From an uncultured Campylobacter sp. (lineage in GTDB: Bacteria; Campylobacterota; Campylobacteria; Campylobacterales; Campylobacteraceae): a DNA stretch of 13,966 bases. The stretch is taken from NCBI RefSeq assembly GCF_937981295.1, contig NZ_CALJPC010000020.1, positions 1 to 13,966 of the forward strand. The letters run 5' to 3'. Shown one piece after another: positions 1-6,351 of the stretch (position 1 is the first letter of the stretch; every line of letters begins with the position of its first letter). Both the position numbers and the translations under genes were made by a program. A model generated the notes under the pieces. That model saw nothing but the letters and a program-made list of their open reading frames with translations, made no database searches and was not told the DNA's origin.

Positions 1-319
1 TATAGCAGTAGGTTACTACGCCGGCCTCACAAGCTTTTTTATAAGCGGAGGCAGCATCCTCATATCTATTGGAGTCTAAAAGCGCTATACCGAGCGATCC
101 GCAGCTTTCGTAATCTCCGCTGTCACACTTCTTGGATAAAATTTCGACTAACCTCGTGCATGCGCTGTATTTTCCGTTGCCGCTATCGCAAGCAATCGCT
201 AAATCTTTTTCCTCTTTGGTTTTTAATAAATAATCCAAGCCTTCCGCCGCCGCAGCGGGGATCGCCGCAAATGCTGCTATAAACGCAAGTAGCCAAATTT
301 TAAGATAGAATTTTTTCAT
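1..319 (-). CDS. Sel1-repeat, cysteine-rich (Hcp-like) exported protein, N-terminal part
   Basis: The frame starts at the ATG whose complement is at 317-319 and runs off the left edge, so about 106 residues are visible and the C-terminus is missing. The first 25 or so residues form a signal peptide (MKKFYLKIWLLAFIAAF followed by an Ala-rich cleavage region). After it come helical repeats with the spacing of Sel1-like repeats: DLAIACDSGNGKYSACTRL, then CDSGDYESCGSLGIALL, then DAASAYKKACEAG. The paired cysteines, one at the end of helix A and one in helix B, are typical of the Hcp-type disulphide-linked Sel1 proteins of Helicobacter and Campylobacter, which are periplasmic or secreted. A GGAGGG ribosome site lies at 324-329. 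The exact role of these proteins is generally unclear, and nothing here narrows it. I am confident of the family but not of any specific gene. Confidence 0.85.
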   Translation of the reverse strand, partial: MKKFYLKIWLLAFIAAFAAIPAAAAEGLDYLLKTKEEKDLAIACDSGNGKYSACTRLVEILSKKCDSGDYESCGSLGIALLDSNRYEDAASAYKKACEAGVVTYCY

Positions 320-343
320 CGCGCCCTCCGTTTTTAGGCGGCG

Positions 344-349
344 ATTATA
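344..349 (-). promoter_or_regulatory. candidate -10 box for the Sel1-repeat gene
   Basis: Read on the minus strand this is TATAAT, placed 25 bp upstream of the ATG and ahead of the GGAGGG ribosome site. The sequence further upstream is AT-rich, as in Campylobacter sigma-70 promoters, which usually lack a clear -35. This was called by eye only. Confidence 0.5.
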
Positions 350-483
350 TATTAAAATATTTTAGCGGGCTCTTAAAATTTTGCAGAGTTAAAATTTTGA
401 TCGCCTGCTAAATTTAGCGGCGCCGTTTTCAAAAGTCGCGCCGCTTCGGGATTTAAAACGCCACTTTTAAATTTTTAAACATC

Positions 484-509
484 GCGGTGAAATTTTAAAA
501 TTTCACCGC
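484..509. terminator. 26-nt perfect palindrome, possible terminator of the lipoprotein gene
   Basis: The sequence from 484 to 509 equals its own reverse complement, with arms GCGGTGAAATTTT and AAAATTTCACCGC. It lies 40 bp past the stop codon of the minus-strand lipoprotein gene, so as RNA it would form a hairpin of about 11 bp in that transcript. The sequence after it on the minus strand is AT-rich but is not a clean T-run, so terminator function is only probable. It could equally be a protein-binding site, since its core is the AAATTTTA word that is repeated through the whole window. Confidence 0.4.
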
Positions 510-548
510 AAGCTTTGGGCGGCTTTAAATTTAACATACCGAGTTCTG

Positions 549-1046
549 TTAACATCCCGAGTTTGGCTGCACCCGCGTTTCGCTGCCCGTATGGATCAGC
601 AGAGCCTTACCGCGTCTAAATCTGCACGGCGGATCGGCTTGCACGGATGAGTATTCCTTGCCGTTTAGCTTGTAGATGATGTTGGAGCCTTGCACCGTCT
701 TTTGGGAGTTTTGGATCGCATCTCCGGCGACCGCGCCCACTACCGCGCCGCCTACTAGCCCCACGGTCTCAGCTAAGCGCCTGCTGCTGCTATGTTTGCC
801 GAGCTTATGCCCGATGACCGCACCCGTAGTTCCGCCCGCGACGCCGCCTAAAATTTTACCCGTATTGCCCTCGGAGCGCTCTACGTTGATTTTGGCGGGC
901 AGGACATCGACGATCTCGATCCGATCGCTTTGCCTCATGCGGTTCGTCTCGCTCGTGTCATAAACATCTCCGCCGTATCGATCCTGCGGGGTCGCGCAGC
1001 CGCAAAGTGCGATCGCTGCGATCAAACATAATGTAAAATTCTTCAT
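549..1046 (-). CDS. glycine-zipper outer-membrane lipoprotein (17 kDa antigen/SlyB-like)
   Basis: This encodes a 165-residue envelope lipoprotein. I start it at the ATG at 1046 because MKNFTLCLIAAIALCGC is a clean lipoprotein signal with a lipobox (ALCG|C) and GGAGA lies just upstream. A longer frame from 1079 would place 11 hydrophilic residues before the signal. After the lipidated Cys comes a polar region. A glycine-zipper segment follows at about residues 65-115 (GKILGGVAGGTTGAVIG, then GLVGGAVVGAVAGDAI), that is, two GxxxG-rich helices separated by a basic stretch. The C-terminal 45 residues contain two Cys. The pattern matches the Rickettsia 17 kDa antigen/SlyB superfamily, thought to insert into or tether to the outer membrane. 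It appears to be monocistronic with its own promoter. The physiological role is not evident. Confidence 0.85.
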   Translation of the reverse strand: MKNFTLCLIAAIALCGCATPQDRYGGDVYDTSETNRMRQSDRIEIVDVLPAKINVERSEGNTGKILGGVAGGTTGAVIGHKLGKHSSSRRLAETVGLVGGAVVGAVAGDAIQNSQKTVQGSNIIYKLNGKEYSSVQADPPCRFRRGKALLIHTGSETRVQPNSGC

Positions 1047-1077
1047 GTTTTCTCCTTTATAATGAGCTACGGGCGGC

Positions 1078-1083
1078 ATTATA
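1078..1083 (-). promoter_or_regulatory. candidate -10 box (TATAAT) for the lipoprotein gene
   Basis: On the minus strand the sequence reads TATAAT, 32 bp upstream of the ATG at 1046. The predicted transcript would have a leader of about 25 nt carrying the GGAGA ribosome site. The stretch from 1084 to 1258 holds only this promoter region and the one for the flavodoxin, which is transcribed divergently. Confidence 0.55.
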
Positions 1084-1225
1084 CTATGGATTTTTATACG
1101 AGCGGTTAAGCGGCGGCGTTAAAATTTACCGGCTCGCTGCCGCTTAAAATTAGCTGGATACGAGGCATTGTGCCGTATCTGGACGCCTTATAAAATTTTT
1201 ATTTCACTCAAAATTTATCTTATTT

Positions 1226-1253
1226 TGTTAGAATCATTCTTATTTTTAAGGAG
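1226..1253 (+). promoter_or_regulatory. flavodoxin promoter: extended -10, Fur-box-like palindrome and ribosome site
   Basis: TG at 1226-1227, one base, then TAGAAT at 1229-1234 forms an extended -10 element of the kind common in Campylobacter. Overlapping it, 1228-1242 (TTAGAATCATTCTTA) is a near-perfect 7-1-7 inverted repeat; 10 of its 14 arm positions match the 7-1-7 Fur consensus TGATAAT-N-ATTATCA. The ribosome site AAGGAG is at 1248-1253, giving a leader of only about 18 nt. Fur control would make sense, because flavodoxin replaces ferredoxin when iron is scarce. That is inference from the site and the gene. Confidence 0.5.
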
Positions 1254-1258
1254 AGAAA

Positions 1259-1741
1259 ATGAAAAAACTATTAGTTTACGCCACCAAAGGTGGCAATACG
1301 AAGGTCGTGAGCGAATACATCGCTTCAAAGCTCGGCTTTGAGATCAAGGAGGCCAAAGAGCTAAATGAGAAGGATTTGGCGGGCGCTAGCGCGTTTATTT
1401 TTGCGGCTTCGACGCACGGCGACGGACAGATCCAGGCTAAATTTGACGACAAATTGGAGCTTTTGAATAAAACTGATTTTGACGGACGCAAGGTCGCGCT
1501 CATAGGCGTCGGTAACGTCGAGCGCCACGGCAGCGATTTTTGCAGCGGTATGAGCGCGTTTTTGCCGGTGCTTAAAAAGGCTGATCTCATCGGCGCTTGG
1601 GGTGCAGAGGGATATAAATTTAAACATTCGCGCGCCTTCATAAACGGCAAATTCGTAGGTCTTACGATCGATTTTAAGGGCGACGAGCACTGGCAGGCAA
1701 GGGCCGATAAGTGGATCGTCGCGGTTAAAGGTGAGTTTTAA
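1259..1741 (+). CDS. fldA: flavodoxin
   Basis: This is a 160-residue FMN-binding electron carrier of the cytoplasm. In Helicobacter and Campylobacter such a protein accepts electrons from pyruvate/2-oxoglutarate oxidoreductases and feeds NADPH and biosynthetic reactions. The phosphate loop is TKGGNT at residues 9-14, a variant of the usual T/S-x-T-G-x-T. The first FMN loop is ASTHGDGQIQ at about 50-59, with His in place of the common Trp stacking residue. GVGNVERHGSDFCSGM at about 83-98 corresponds to the second FMN loop (usual GLGD...FC). YKFKHSRAFINGKFVGLTID at 119-138 is the insertion and final strand of long-chain flavodoxins. It starts at the ATG with AAGGAG upstream and is monocistronic. 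The family is certain. The symbol is slightly less sure, because the FMN loops differ from textbook FldA and a second flavodoxin-like gene could exist in the genome. Confidence 0.88.
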   Translation: MKKLLVYATKGGNTKVVSEYIASKLGFEIKEAKELNEKDLAGASAFIFAASTHGDGQIQAKFDDKLELLNKTDFDGRKVALIGVGNVERHGSDFCSGMSAFLPVLKKADLIGAWGAEGYKFKHSRAFINGKFVGLTIDFKGDEHWQARADKWIVAVKGEF

Positions 1742-1766
1742 ATATTTCAGCTTTTGCGCGACCGAG

Positions 1767-1797
1767 CGAGCATTGGGCCCATAAAGCCCAATGCTCG
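1767..1797 (+). terminator. 12-bp perfect hairpin after flavodoxin
   Basis: CGAGCATTGGGC at 1767-1778 and its exact complement GCCCAATGCTCG at 1786-1797 enclose a 7-nt loop, starting 26 bp after the flavodoxin stop codon. It is followed by TTAAATTT rather than a long T-run. The position and stability argue for a transcription terminator or 3' stabilising hairpin. Confidence 0.65.
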
Positions 1798-1820
1798 TTA
1801 AATTTCGCCATTAAATTCCG

Positions 1821-1842
1821 CGCTCCGCTTGAAAGCGAAGCC
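1821..1842. repeat. hairpin repeat copy 1 (imperfect)
   Basis: CGCTCCGCTTGAAAGCGAAG plus two bases. This is the same 22-nt element as 2135-2156 with one changed base, which introduces a mismatch in the stem. Both copies are preceded by AAATT(C/T)C and followed by a C/T-rich run and AAATTTTA, so about 35 bp are shared. Confidence 0.6.
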
Positions 1843-1965
1843 CTCTTAAATTTTACTCGCCACAGCGTTAGAATTTCCGCCACATTCAAGCGCCGCCTGC
1901 TCATGCCGCGTAAAATTTATCGCTAGCGGGAGCCGTAAATTCCAACTTGCCGCGTAGATTACTAT

Positions 1966-1996
1966 AAACATCGCAAAAATTTAATTTGCGATGTTT
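1966..1996. repeat. 12-bp inverted repeat, possible bidirectional terminator
   Basis: AAACATCGCAAA at 1966-1977 pairs exactly with TTTGCGATGTTT at 1985-1996 around an AT-only 7-nt loop, and TTGTTTATG follows. The A-rich 5' flank and T-rich 3' flank are compatible with termination from either direction. It belongs to no gene in this window. Confidence 0.5.
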
Positions 1997-2134
1997 TGTT
2001 TATGCACTATAATTTCCGCCCACAGCGCCAGTGTAGCACCTGCGCATTAAAATTCTAATCTCATATTAAAATTTTACTTACGCGTCAAAATTACGCTCGC
2101 GGCACCTATGTATCGCCCGCACGTTAAAATTTCA

Positions 2135-2156
2135 CGCTCCGCTTGAAAGCGGAGCC
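2135..2156. repeat. hairpin repeat copy 2 (perfect stem)
   Basis: GCTCCGCTTGAAAGCGGAGC forms an 8-bp stem with a TGAA loop. It is followed within 10 bp by ATTAAAATTTTAAAATTTTT, so on the plus strand it looks like a terminator with an interrupted T-run. With the copy at 1821 it suggests a small dispersed element. Confidence 0.5.
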
Positions 2157-2370
2157 TCCTCATTAAAATTTTAAAATTTTTAATTCAAAAAGTAGCGATA
2201 TTTTACAAGCCGTACCGCTTGAAATCGCGCAGATAGGATGAAATTTTAATCCGCCCAAGCTTCAATTCTGCTCGCGCGGCGACCAATTCAATACGGCAAA
2301 TTTAATTCGATCGATTTATAAAATCATCGCCCGAACTTCAAATATCAGCGCCGCATTAGAAAAGTTATTT

Positions 2371-2399
2371 TATAATAATCGCATATCAAAATTTAAGGC
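2371..2399 (+). promoter_or_regulatory. candidate promoter and ribosome site of the export operon
   Basis: TATAAT at 2371-2376 lies 28 bp upstream of the ATG of the adaptor gene, inside an AT-rich stretch (TTATTTTATAATAAT). A modest ribosome site, AAGG, is at 2395-2398. No regulator-type operator is obvious. Confidence 0.5.
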
Positions 2400-2404
2400 G
2401 ATCT

Positions 2405-3370
2405 ATGAAAAGGCTTCTATTTTTCGTCGTTTTTGCGCTGGCCGCCCTCGCCGCGGCGATCTACTTCAATCTCGATAGGCGCGAGGAGGTCGCGCACAAG
2501 GCCTACGGCATCATCGATATCAGGCAGAGTTCGCTTAGCTTCGAGCGTAGCGGCCGCATTAGCGCACTTTATCGCGACGAGGGCGATTTCGTGCAGGCTG
2601 ACGACGTCTTGGCGGCTCTGGATACGGCGGATTTGAGCTTTCAAAGGCAGGTTCAGATCGCGAGGTGCGACGGGCTTAAATTTAGCTTGCAAAAGTTGCA
2701 AAGCGGCTTTCGTAGCGAGGAGATCGAGATGGCAGCGGCGAACGTAAGCGCGCTGCAAAACGCCCTACAGCTCGCCACTTTGACGAACGAACGCCTAAAG
2801 AGCCTAGGCAAAAGCAACTCCGCGTCCAAGCAGCAGATCGACGAGGCGTTTTACTCGATGAAGCGCACGCAGGCTCAGCTGCAAAGCGCGCAGGCTAATC
2901 TACGCCAGCTTCAAAGCGGCTACCGCGGCGAGGATGTCGGCGCCGCCCGCGCAAATTTGGCAAGCTGCGAGGAAAATCTAAAATATCTGAATTACCAAAT
3001 CGAGACGCAAAGCGTGCTAAAAGCGCCCTTTAGCGGGCAGATCAGAGCGCGCCTTAAGGAGCTCGGCGACATCAGTATACCCAGCGTGGGCATTTTTGAG
3101 CTTAGCGAAGTAAAAAACAAACGAGCGAAATTTTATCTAAGCGAAAATCAGCTCCGCTTCCTGCGTGCCGGACAGAGCGTGCGGATCATCGCCGCGGACG
3201 GCTCTAGCGCAAGCGCAAAGGTCGCCTACGTGAGCCAAACCGCGATGTACACGCCTCGCACGGTTCAGACCGAGGAGCTGCGCGCAGATCTCGTGTGGGA
3301 GGCGCGCGCCGATTTCAGCGACGAGGACGGCAGATTTCGCCTAGGCCAGCCGATCAGCGTGGAATTTTGA
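2405..3370 (+). CDS. ybhG: YbhG-like periplasmic adaptor (HlyD/membrane fusion protein family)
   Basis: This is a 321-residue adaptor of an ABC exporter, anchored in the inner membrane by residues 4-22 with the rest in the periplasm. The first half of the lipoyl-like domain is at about 43-70 (FERSGRISALYRDEGDFVQA). A long helical hairpin fills about 75-195, with paired motifs LQSGFRSEEIEMAAANV and LRQLQSGYRGEDVGAARANL that E. coli YbhG also has at equivalent places. The second lipoyl half is KAPFSGQIRARLKELGDIS, followed by the beta-barrel domain. The C-terminal YTPRTVQTEELRADLVWEAR matches the FTPKTVETPDLRTDLVY signature I recall for YbhG/YhiI adaptors. The length is that of the family. It is the first gene of a ybhG-ybhF-ybhS-ybhR order, but 1.1 kb of unusual DNA separates it from the ATPase gene. 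E. coli YbhFSR has been linked to efflux of drugs and cations; the substrate here is unknown. Confidence 0.88.
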   Translation: MKRLLFFVVFALAALAAAIYFNLDRREEVAHKAYGIIDIRQSSLSFERSGRISALYRDEGDFVQADDVLAALDTADLSFQRQVQIARCDGLKFSLQKLQSGFRSEEIEMAAANVSALQNALQLATLTNERLKSLGKSNSASKQQIDEAFYSMKRTQAQLQSAQANLRQLQSGYRGEDVGAARANLASCEENLKYLNYQIETQSVLKAPFSGQIRARLKELGDISIPSVGIFELSEVKNKRAKFYLSENQLRFLRAGQSVRIIAADGSSASAKVAYVSQTAMYTPRTVQTEELRADLVWEARADFSDEDGRFRLGQPISVEF

Positions 3371-4288
3371 CGGGCGAGCACTGCGCGCGAAATTTTAATG
3401 CACGAGTGAAATTTTAGCGCGTGGGCGGCACTTTGGAGACTGCGGGCAAAATTGGATAGCAAAGCTGCCCGCTCGGCAAATTTTACGCGGCACCCGGCGA
3501 GCGAGACATACGGCGTGAGTTTGATAAAATTTTAAAAGCGCGCTTCGAGGTAAAATTTTAACGGTGCCTGTTCGGCAGAGTAGGGCGATGAATTTTTATC
3601 GCACCTAAAATATATCGTCTAGGCGCAGACGGTGATAAAATGCTGCATGTTTAGAAATTGGACCGTACAAAGGCGAAAGGTGACGCAAAATTTATCGCAT
3701 GAGTTTTGCGCGAGCCAGTACAGCTTTAAATAAAAGATCGGAATTCTGCAACGTAGCGAGTAAAATTTTGCCGAAAGATTTGGCGCAAAACAGTGCGGAT
3801 TAAATTTTAAAATTTGCTGCTCAGCGGCGAGGTAAAAGCAGGGCAGTAGAGCGGCAACGGACTTTATTTCTAGCGGGCGTTTTGCGATAAACGAACGGCG
3901 ATTGAGTACCGAGCATGGACGGCAGTAAAATTTTGCTACGAAACAAGCGGCGCGATTAAATACAGGTTGCGGACGGCGGTGAAATTTTACCTCAAAGGCG
4001 CGGTAGCTGAGTCGGCACTATGTAAAGAAAGCCGAAACTAGGTATAAAATTTCGCCAAAAGGCGCGGCGGCGGTAAAATTTCATCGCGAGAGGCGCGACG
4101 CAGATAGAGCTCGGCGCTCACAGCTCGCCAGGTGTTTGAAAATTCGCTTTCGTTTTGAAGCGAGTTTATCGCGGATATTCACGGAGCGCTCGATGTTTAG
4201 GATCGCGACGTTTTATGCGCGGATGGTTTTCGGCGTGCGTCGCAAAATTTAAAGCGTGCGTCGTGCGACGCGAAATTTAAAGCGCGCG

Positions 4289-4385
4289 GCGGTTGTAGAA
4301 CCGAGATGCCGCGGCTGTCACAAAACTAAGACGCCGTAGCTGCCGCAAAACCACGATGTCTCGGCGGCTACAGAAGCAAGGCGTC
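4289..4385. repeat. four diverged tandem copies of a 25-bp unit
   Basis: The units are 4289-4310 (three bases shorter), 4311-4335, 4336-4360 and 4361-4385. Unit 2 begins GCGGCTGTCACAAAACTAAG and ends ACGCC; the others keep the pattern G(C/T)(G/A)GCTG...AAAACCAAGA(C/T)G(C/T)C with several changes each. The copies are old or under weak constraint. They contain no AAATTT word, unlike the rest of this spacer. Confidence 0.55.
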
Positions 4386-4418
4386 GCGACAAAGAGCGCC
4401 TTTTAGGCGTGCGTAGGT

Positions 4419-4448
4419 CTCGTTCGTCGCGCCAAGCGACGGAGCGAG
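4419..4448 (+). promoter_or_regulatory. strong hairpin directly upstream of the ATPase start
   Basis: CTCGTTCGTCGC at 4419-4430 pairs with GCGACGGAGCGAG at 4436-4448, giving about 12 pairs with one bulged G, one G-T pair and a 5-nt loop. TAAATAAAATTT follows, then the ribosome site GGAG at 4461-4464. It sits where an attenuator or a translation-controlling structure would act on the ATPase gene, but no alternative fold is evident to me. Confidence 0.4.
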
Positions 4449-4470
4449 TAAATAAAATTTGGAGCTAGGC

Positions 4471-6351
4471 TTGGATCTACTAAATATCGTAAATTTAAAG
4501 AAATTTTACCTGCGAGAGGATCGCAGCAAAAACGTCGTTTTTGAAAATTTCGATCTGCGAATTGGCGATGCGCCGCGGCTCATCAGCCTCACGGGCCCCG
4601 ACGGCGCGGGCAAATCCACGCTTTTAAAGCTCATCTGCGGCATCATCGCGCCCGATTGCGGCGAGATAAAATTTGCTGGCTTCACCCCTAGCGGCGAAAA
4701 TAAAGAATTCGTCCGCGCAAACGGCTACATGTCGCAGAGCCTGGGGCTTTACGAGGAGCTTAGCGTCTGGCAAAATTTAAACATTTTCGCGGGCCTAAAA
4801 GGGCTCGATCTAAAAGACGGCGAGGAGTATCTGCGCGGGCTTTTGCGCCGCGTGGGGCTTTTGAAATTTAAAGATTACGCCGTGGATTCGCTCTCCGGCG
4901 GGATGAAGCAAAAGCTCGGCGTTGCGTGCGCGATTGCGGCTCGTCCGCGGCTTTTGGTGCTCGATGAGCCCACCGTCGGCGTCGATCCGCTCTCGCGCAG
5001 GGAGCTGTGGGCGATCGTGCGCGAGTATCTGGATCAAAGCGGCGCGAAATGCATATTTTCGACGGCGTATTTCGACGAGGCGGCGGATGCCGATCTGACG
5101 CTGATTTTGCTCGGCGGCAAGATCATAGCGCAGGAGTGCGCTGCGAAGATCACCGCGGCGCTGCGGGACCGCACCTTTCGCATCGACGGCGAGGATTATC
5201 AGAGCCTGGCGCGCCGCTTGATGTTTAAGACGCAAAGATTTTTAAAAAACTCCCCGCTCATCGACATCTGCCCCAGAGACGGCAGCGTCGATCTGCTAAG
5301 CGAGGAGCCGATAAGCCTGCGCGATCTGCAGAGGTTTTTAAACGCAAGCCTAGAGGGTGATGATGAAAATACAGAGCGCGAAAACGGGCGCGACAAAGGC
5401 ACGGATCCCGAAAACGGGCGCGGCGAAAATTTTAAAATTTCAAACGAAAACGAGGACGTTAAATTTAACGAAAACGGAAGCGCTAAATTTAAACTGAGCC
5501 CGCGCGAGGCGAGCCTGGAGGATGCGTATATTTTTTTAAATAAAGCAGAGATCGGCGCGGCAAACTTCGGCTACGAAAAAAAGAGCTTCGATGCGACTCA
5601 AACCGTCATCAAAGTGCGCGACGTGAGTAAAAAATTCGGCTCATTCACCGCCGTGGAAAATACGAGTTTCGAGGTCAAAAAGGGCGAGATTTTCGGTCTT
5701 CTGGGTCCAAACGGCGCGGGCAAAACGACGACCTTTCGTATGATCTGCGCGCTTTTGGGGATGAGCGGAGGCGAGATCTCGGTCATGGGTGAGGATCTGC
5801 GCCACGCTAAATCATCGATCAGATCGCGCATCGGCTATGTCTCACAGAAATTTTCGCTTTATAAAAAGCTAAGCTGCTATCAAAATTTAGAGTATTTCGG
5901 CCGCAGCTACGGTATCGGCGGCGTGGCACTGAAACGGCGCATAGAGGAGCTTTTGAGCGAGTTTGGCTTGCAGCGGCTGCGAAACGAGACGTGGCAGAAC
6001 CTGCCCTTTGGCGCGGGGCGCAACCTCAGCATGGCGTGCGCGCTCATCCATCGCCCCGAGATTTTGTTTCTCGACGAGGCCACCAGTGGCGCCGATCCGC
6101 TCTCGCGCAGGCTCTTTTGGAACCGCATAAATGCGCTGGCGCGCACCAGCGTGAGCGTGGTCGTGACGACGCATTTTATGGAGGAGGCGGAGTATTGCGA
6201 TCGGTTTTTGATCCAAGATCGCGGCAAAATCCTGGCGCTAGGCAGTCCCGACGAGGTCTGCGTGCAGGACGGGCGGCGGCTTAGCGTGCAGCAGGCCTTC
6301 ATAAACGAGGTGCAAAAATTTAGAAGCGAGGCGGGCGATGAGGGCTTTTGA
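4471..6351 (+). CDS. ybhF: YbhF-like fused double-ATPase of an ABC exporter
   Basis: A cytoplasmic ATPase of 626 residues with two nucleotide-binding domains in tandem. I start at TTG 4471, which has GGAG six bases upstream; an in-frame TTG at 4459 is also possible but has no such site, and TAA at 4453 closes the frame. Domain 1 has Walker A GPDGAGKST (42-50), signature LSGGM (141), Walker B LLVLDEP (161-167), and Ala199 where the switch His is expected (STAYFDEA). Domain 2 has Walker A GPNGAGKTT (412-420), an altered signature LPFGAGRNL (511), Walker B LFLDEA (532-537) and His568 (TTHFMEEAEYCD). E. coli YbhF, as I recall it, has the same asymmetry. A hydrophilic linker at about 296-346 (ENGR..., NENGSAKFK) makes the protein about 50 residues longer than E. 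coli YbhF (578). It should pair with the two downstream permeases. Confidence 0.9.
   Translation: MDLLNIVNLKKFYLREDRSKNVVFENFDLRIGDAPRLISLTGPDGAGKSTLLKLICGIIAPDCGEIKFAGFTPSGENKEFVRANGYMSQSLGLYEELSVWQNLNIFAGLKGLDLKDGEEYLRGLLRRVGLLKFKDYAVDSLSGGMKQKLGVACAIAARPRLLVLDEPTVGVDPLSRRELWAIVREYLDQSGAKCIFSTAYFDEAADADLTLILLGGKIIAQECAAKITAALRDRTFRIDGEDYQSLARRLMFKTQRFLKNSPLIDICPRDGSVDLLSEEPISLRDLQRFLNASLEGDDENTERENGRDKGTDPENGRGENFKISNENEDVKFNENGSAKFKLSPREASLEDAYIFLNKAEIGAANFGYEKKSFDATQTVIKVRDVSKKFGSFTAVENTSFEVKKGEIFGLLGPNGAGKTTTFRMICALLGMSGGEISVMGEDLRHAKSSIRSRIGYVSQKFSLYKKLSCYQNLEYFGRSYGIGGVALKRRIEELLSEFGLQRLRNETWQNLPFGAGRNLSMACALIHRPEILFLDEATSGADPLSRRLFWNRINALARTSVSVVVTTHFMEEAEYCDRFLIQDRGKILALGSPDEVCVQDGRRLSVQQAFINEVQKFRSEAGDEGF
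5380..5490 (+). repeat. repeat-containing insertion in the ATPase linker
   Basis: GAAAACGGGCGCG occurs at 5380 and again at 5410, a 30-bp (10-codon) period encoding ENGRDKGTDP then ENGRGENFKI. Two further AACGAAAACG words and three AAATTT words follow to 5490. The segment codes for hydrophilic, disordered-looking sequence between the two ATPase domains and accounts for most of the extra length of this protein. It uses the same AAATTT words that fill the spacers of the operon. Confidence 0.6.

Larger units (their letters stand above)
1742..2404. other. 663-bp intergenic region with hairpins and AAATTT words
   Basis: I see no gene here. The region holds the flavodoxin terminator-like hairpin, two copies of a GCTCCGCTTGAAAGC hairpin repeat, another 12-bp hairpin at 1966-1996, the promoter of the adaptor gene, and about eleven AAATTT words. 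These are listed separately. The region is longer than most Campylobacter intergenic spaces and resembles the spacers inside the downstream operon in base pattern. Confidence 0.7.
3371..4470. other. 1.1-kb spacer between adaptor and ATPase genes, no gene seen
   Basis: From 3463 to 4458 neither strand has an open frame of even 60 codons, and stops are scattered in all frames. The DNA is GC-rich sequence regularly interrupted by TAAAATTTTA-type words: I count about 16 AAATTT between 3371 and 4460, against none in the 1.09-kb ybhR gene. Many words sit after GCGGCGGT or GACGGCAGT, giving a loose repeat of 30-80 bp. It ends in a clearer 25-bp tandem repeat (4289-4385) and a strong hairpin (4419-4448) just ahead of the ATPase start. 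The other two spacers of this operon share this texture but are open. Possible readings are a decayed open spacer, a region with an internal promoter, or an untranslated regulatory segment. Confidence 0.7.

Noticed and set aside
3371..4458. CRISPR array in the first spacer
   Set aside because: The AAATTT words are short, irregularly spaced and variable, and the 25-bp tandem units have no unique spacers. No cas gene is present.
3371..4458. Remnant of a gene broken by frameshifts
   Set aside because: No frame on either strand gives a recognisable protein fragment, and the base pattern is that of the other repeat-filled spacers.
5887..6302. Long antisense frames over the second ATPase domain
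   Set aside because: GC-rich coding sequence with strong codon bias commonly leaves antisense frames open; the plus-strand ATPase motifs are unambiguous.
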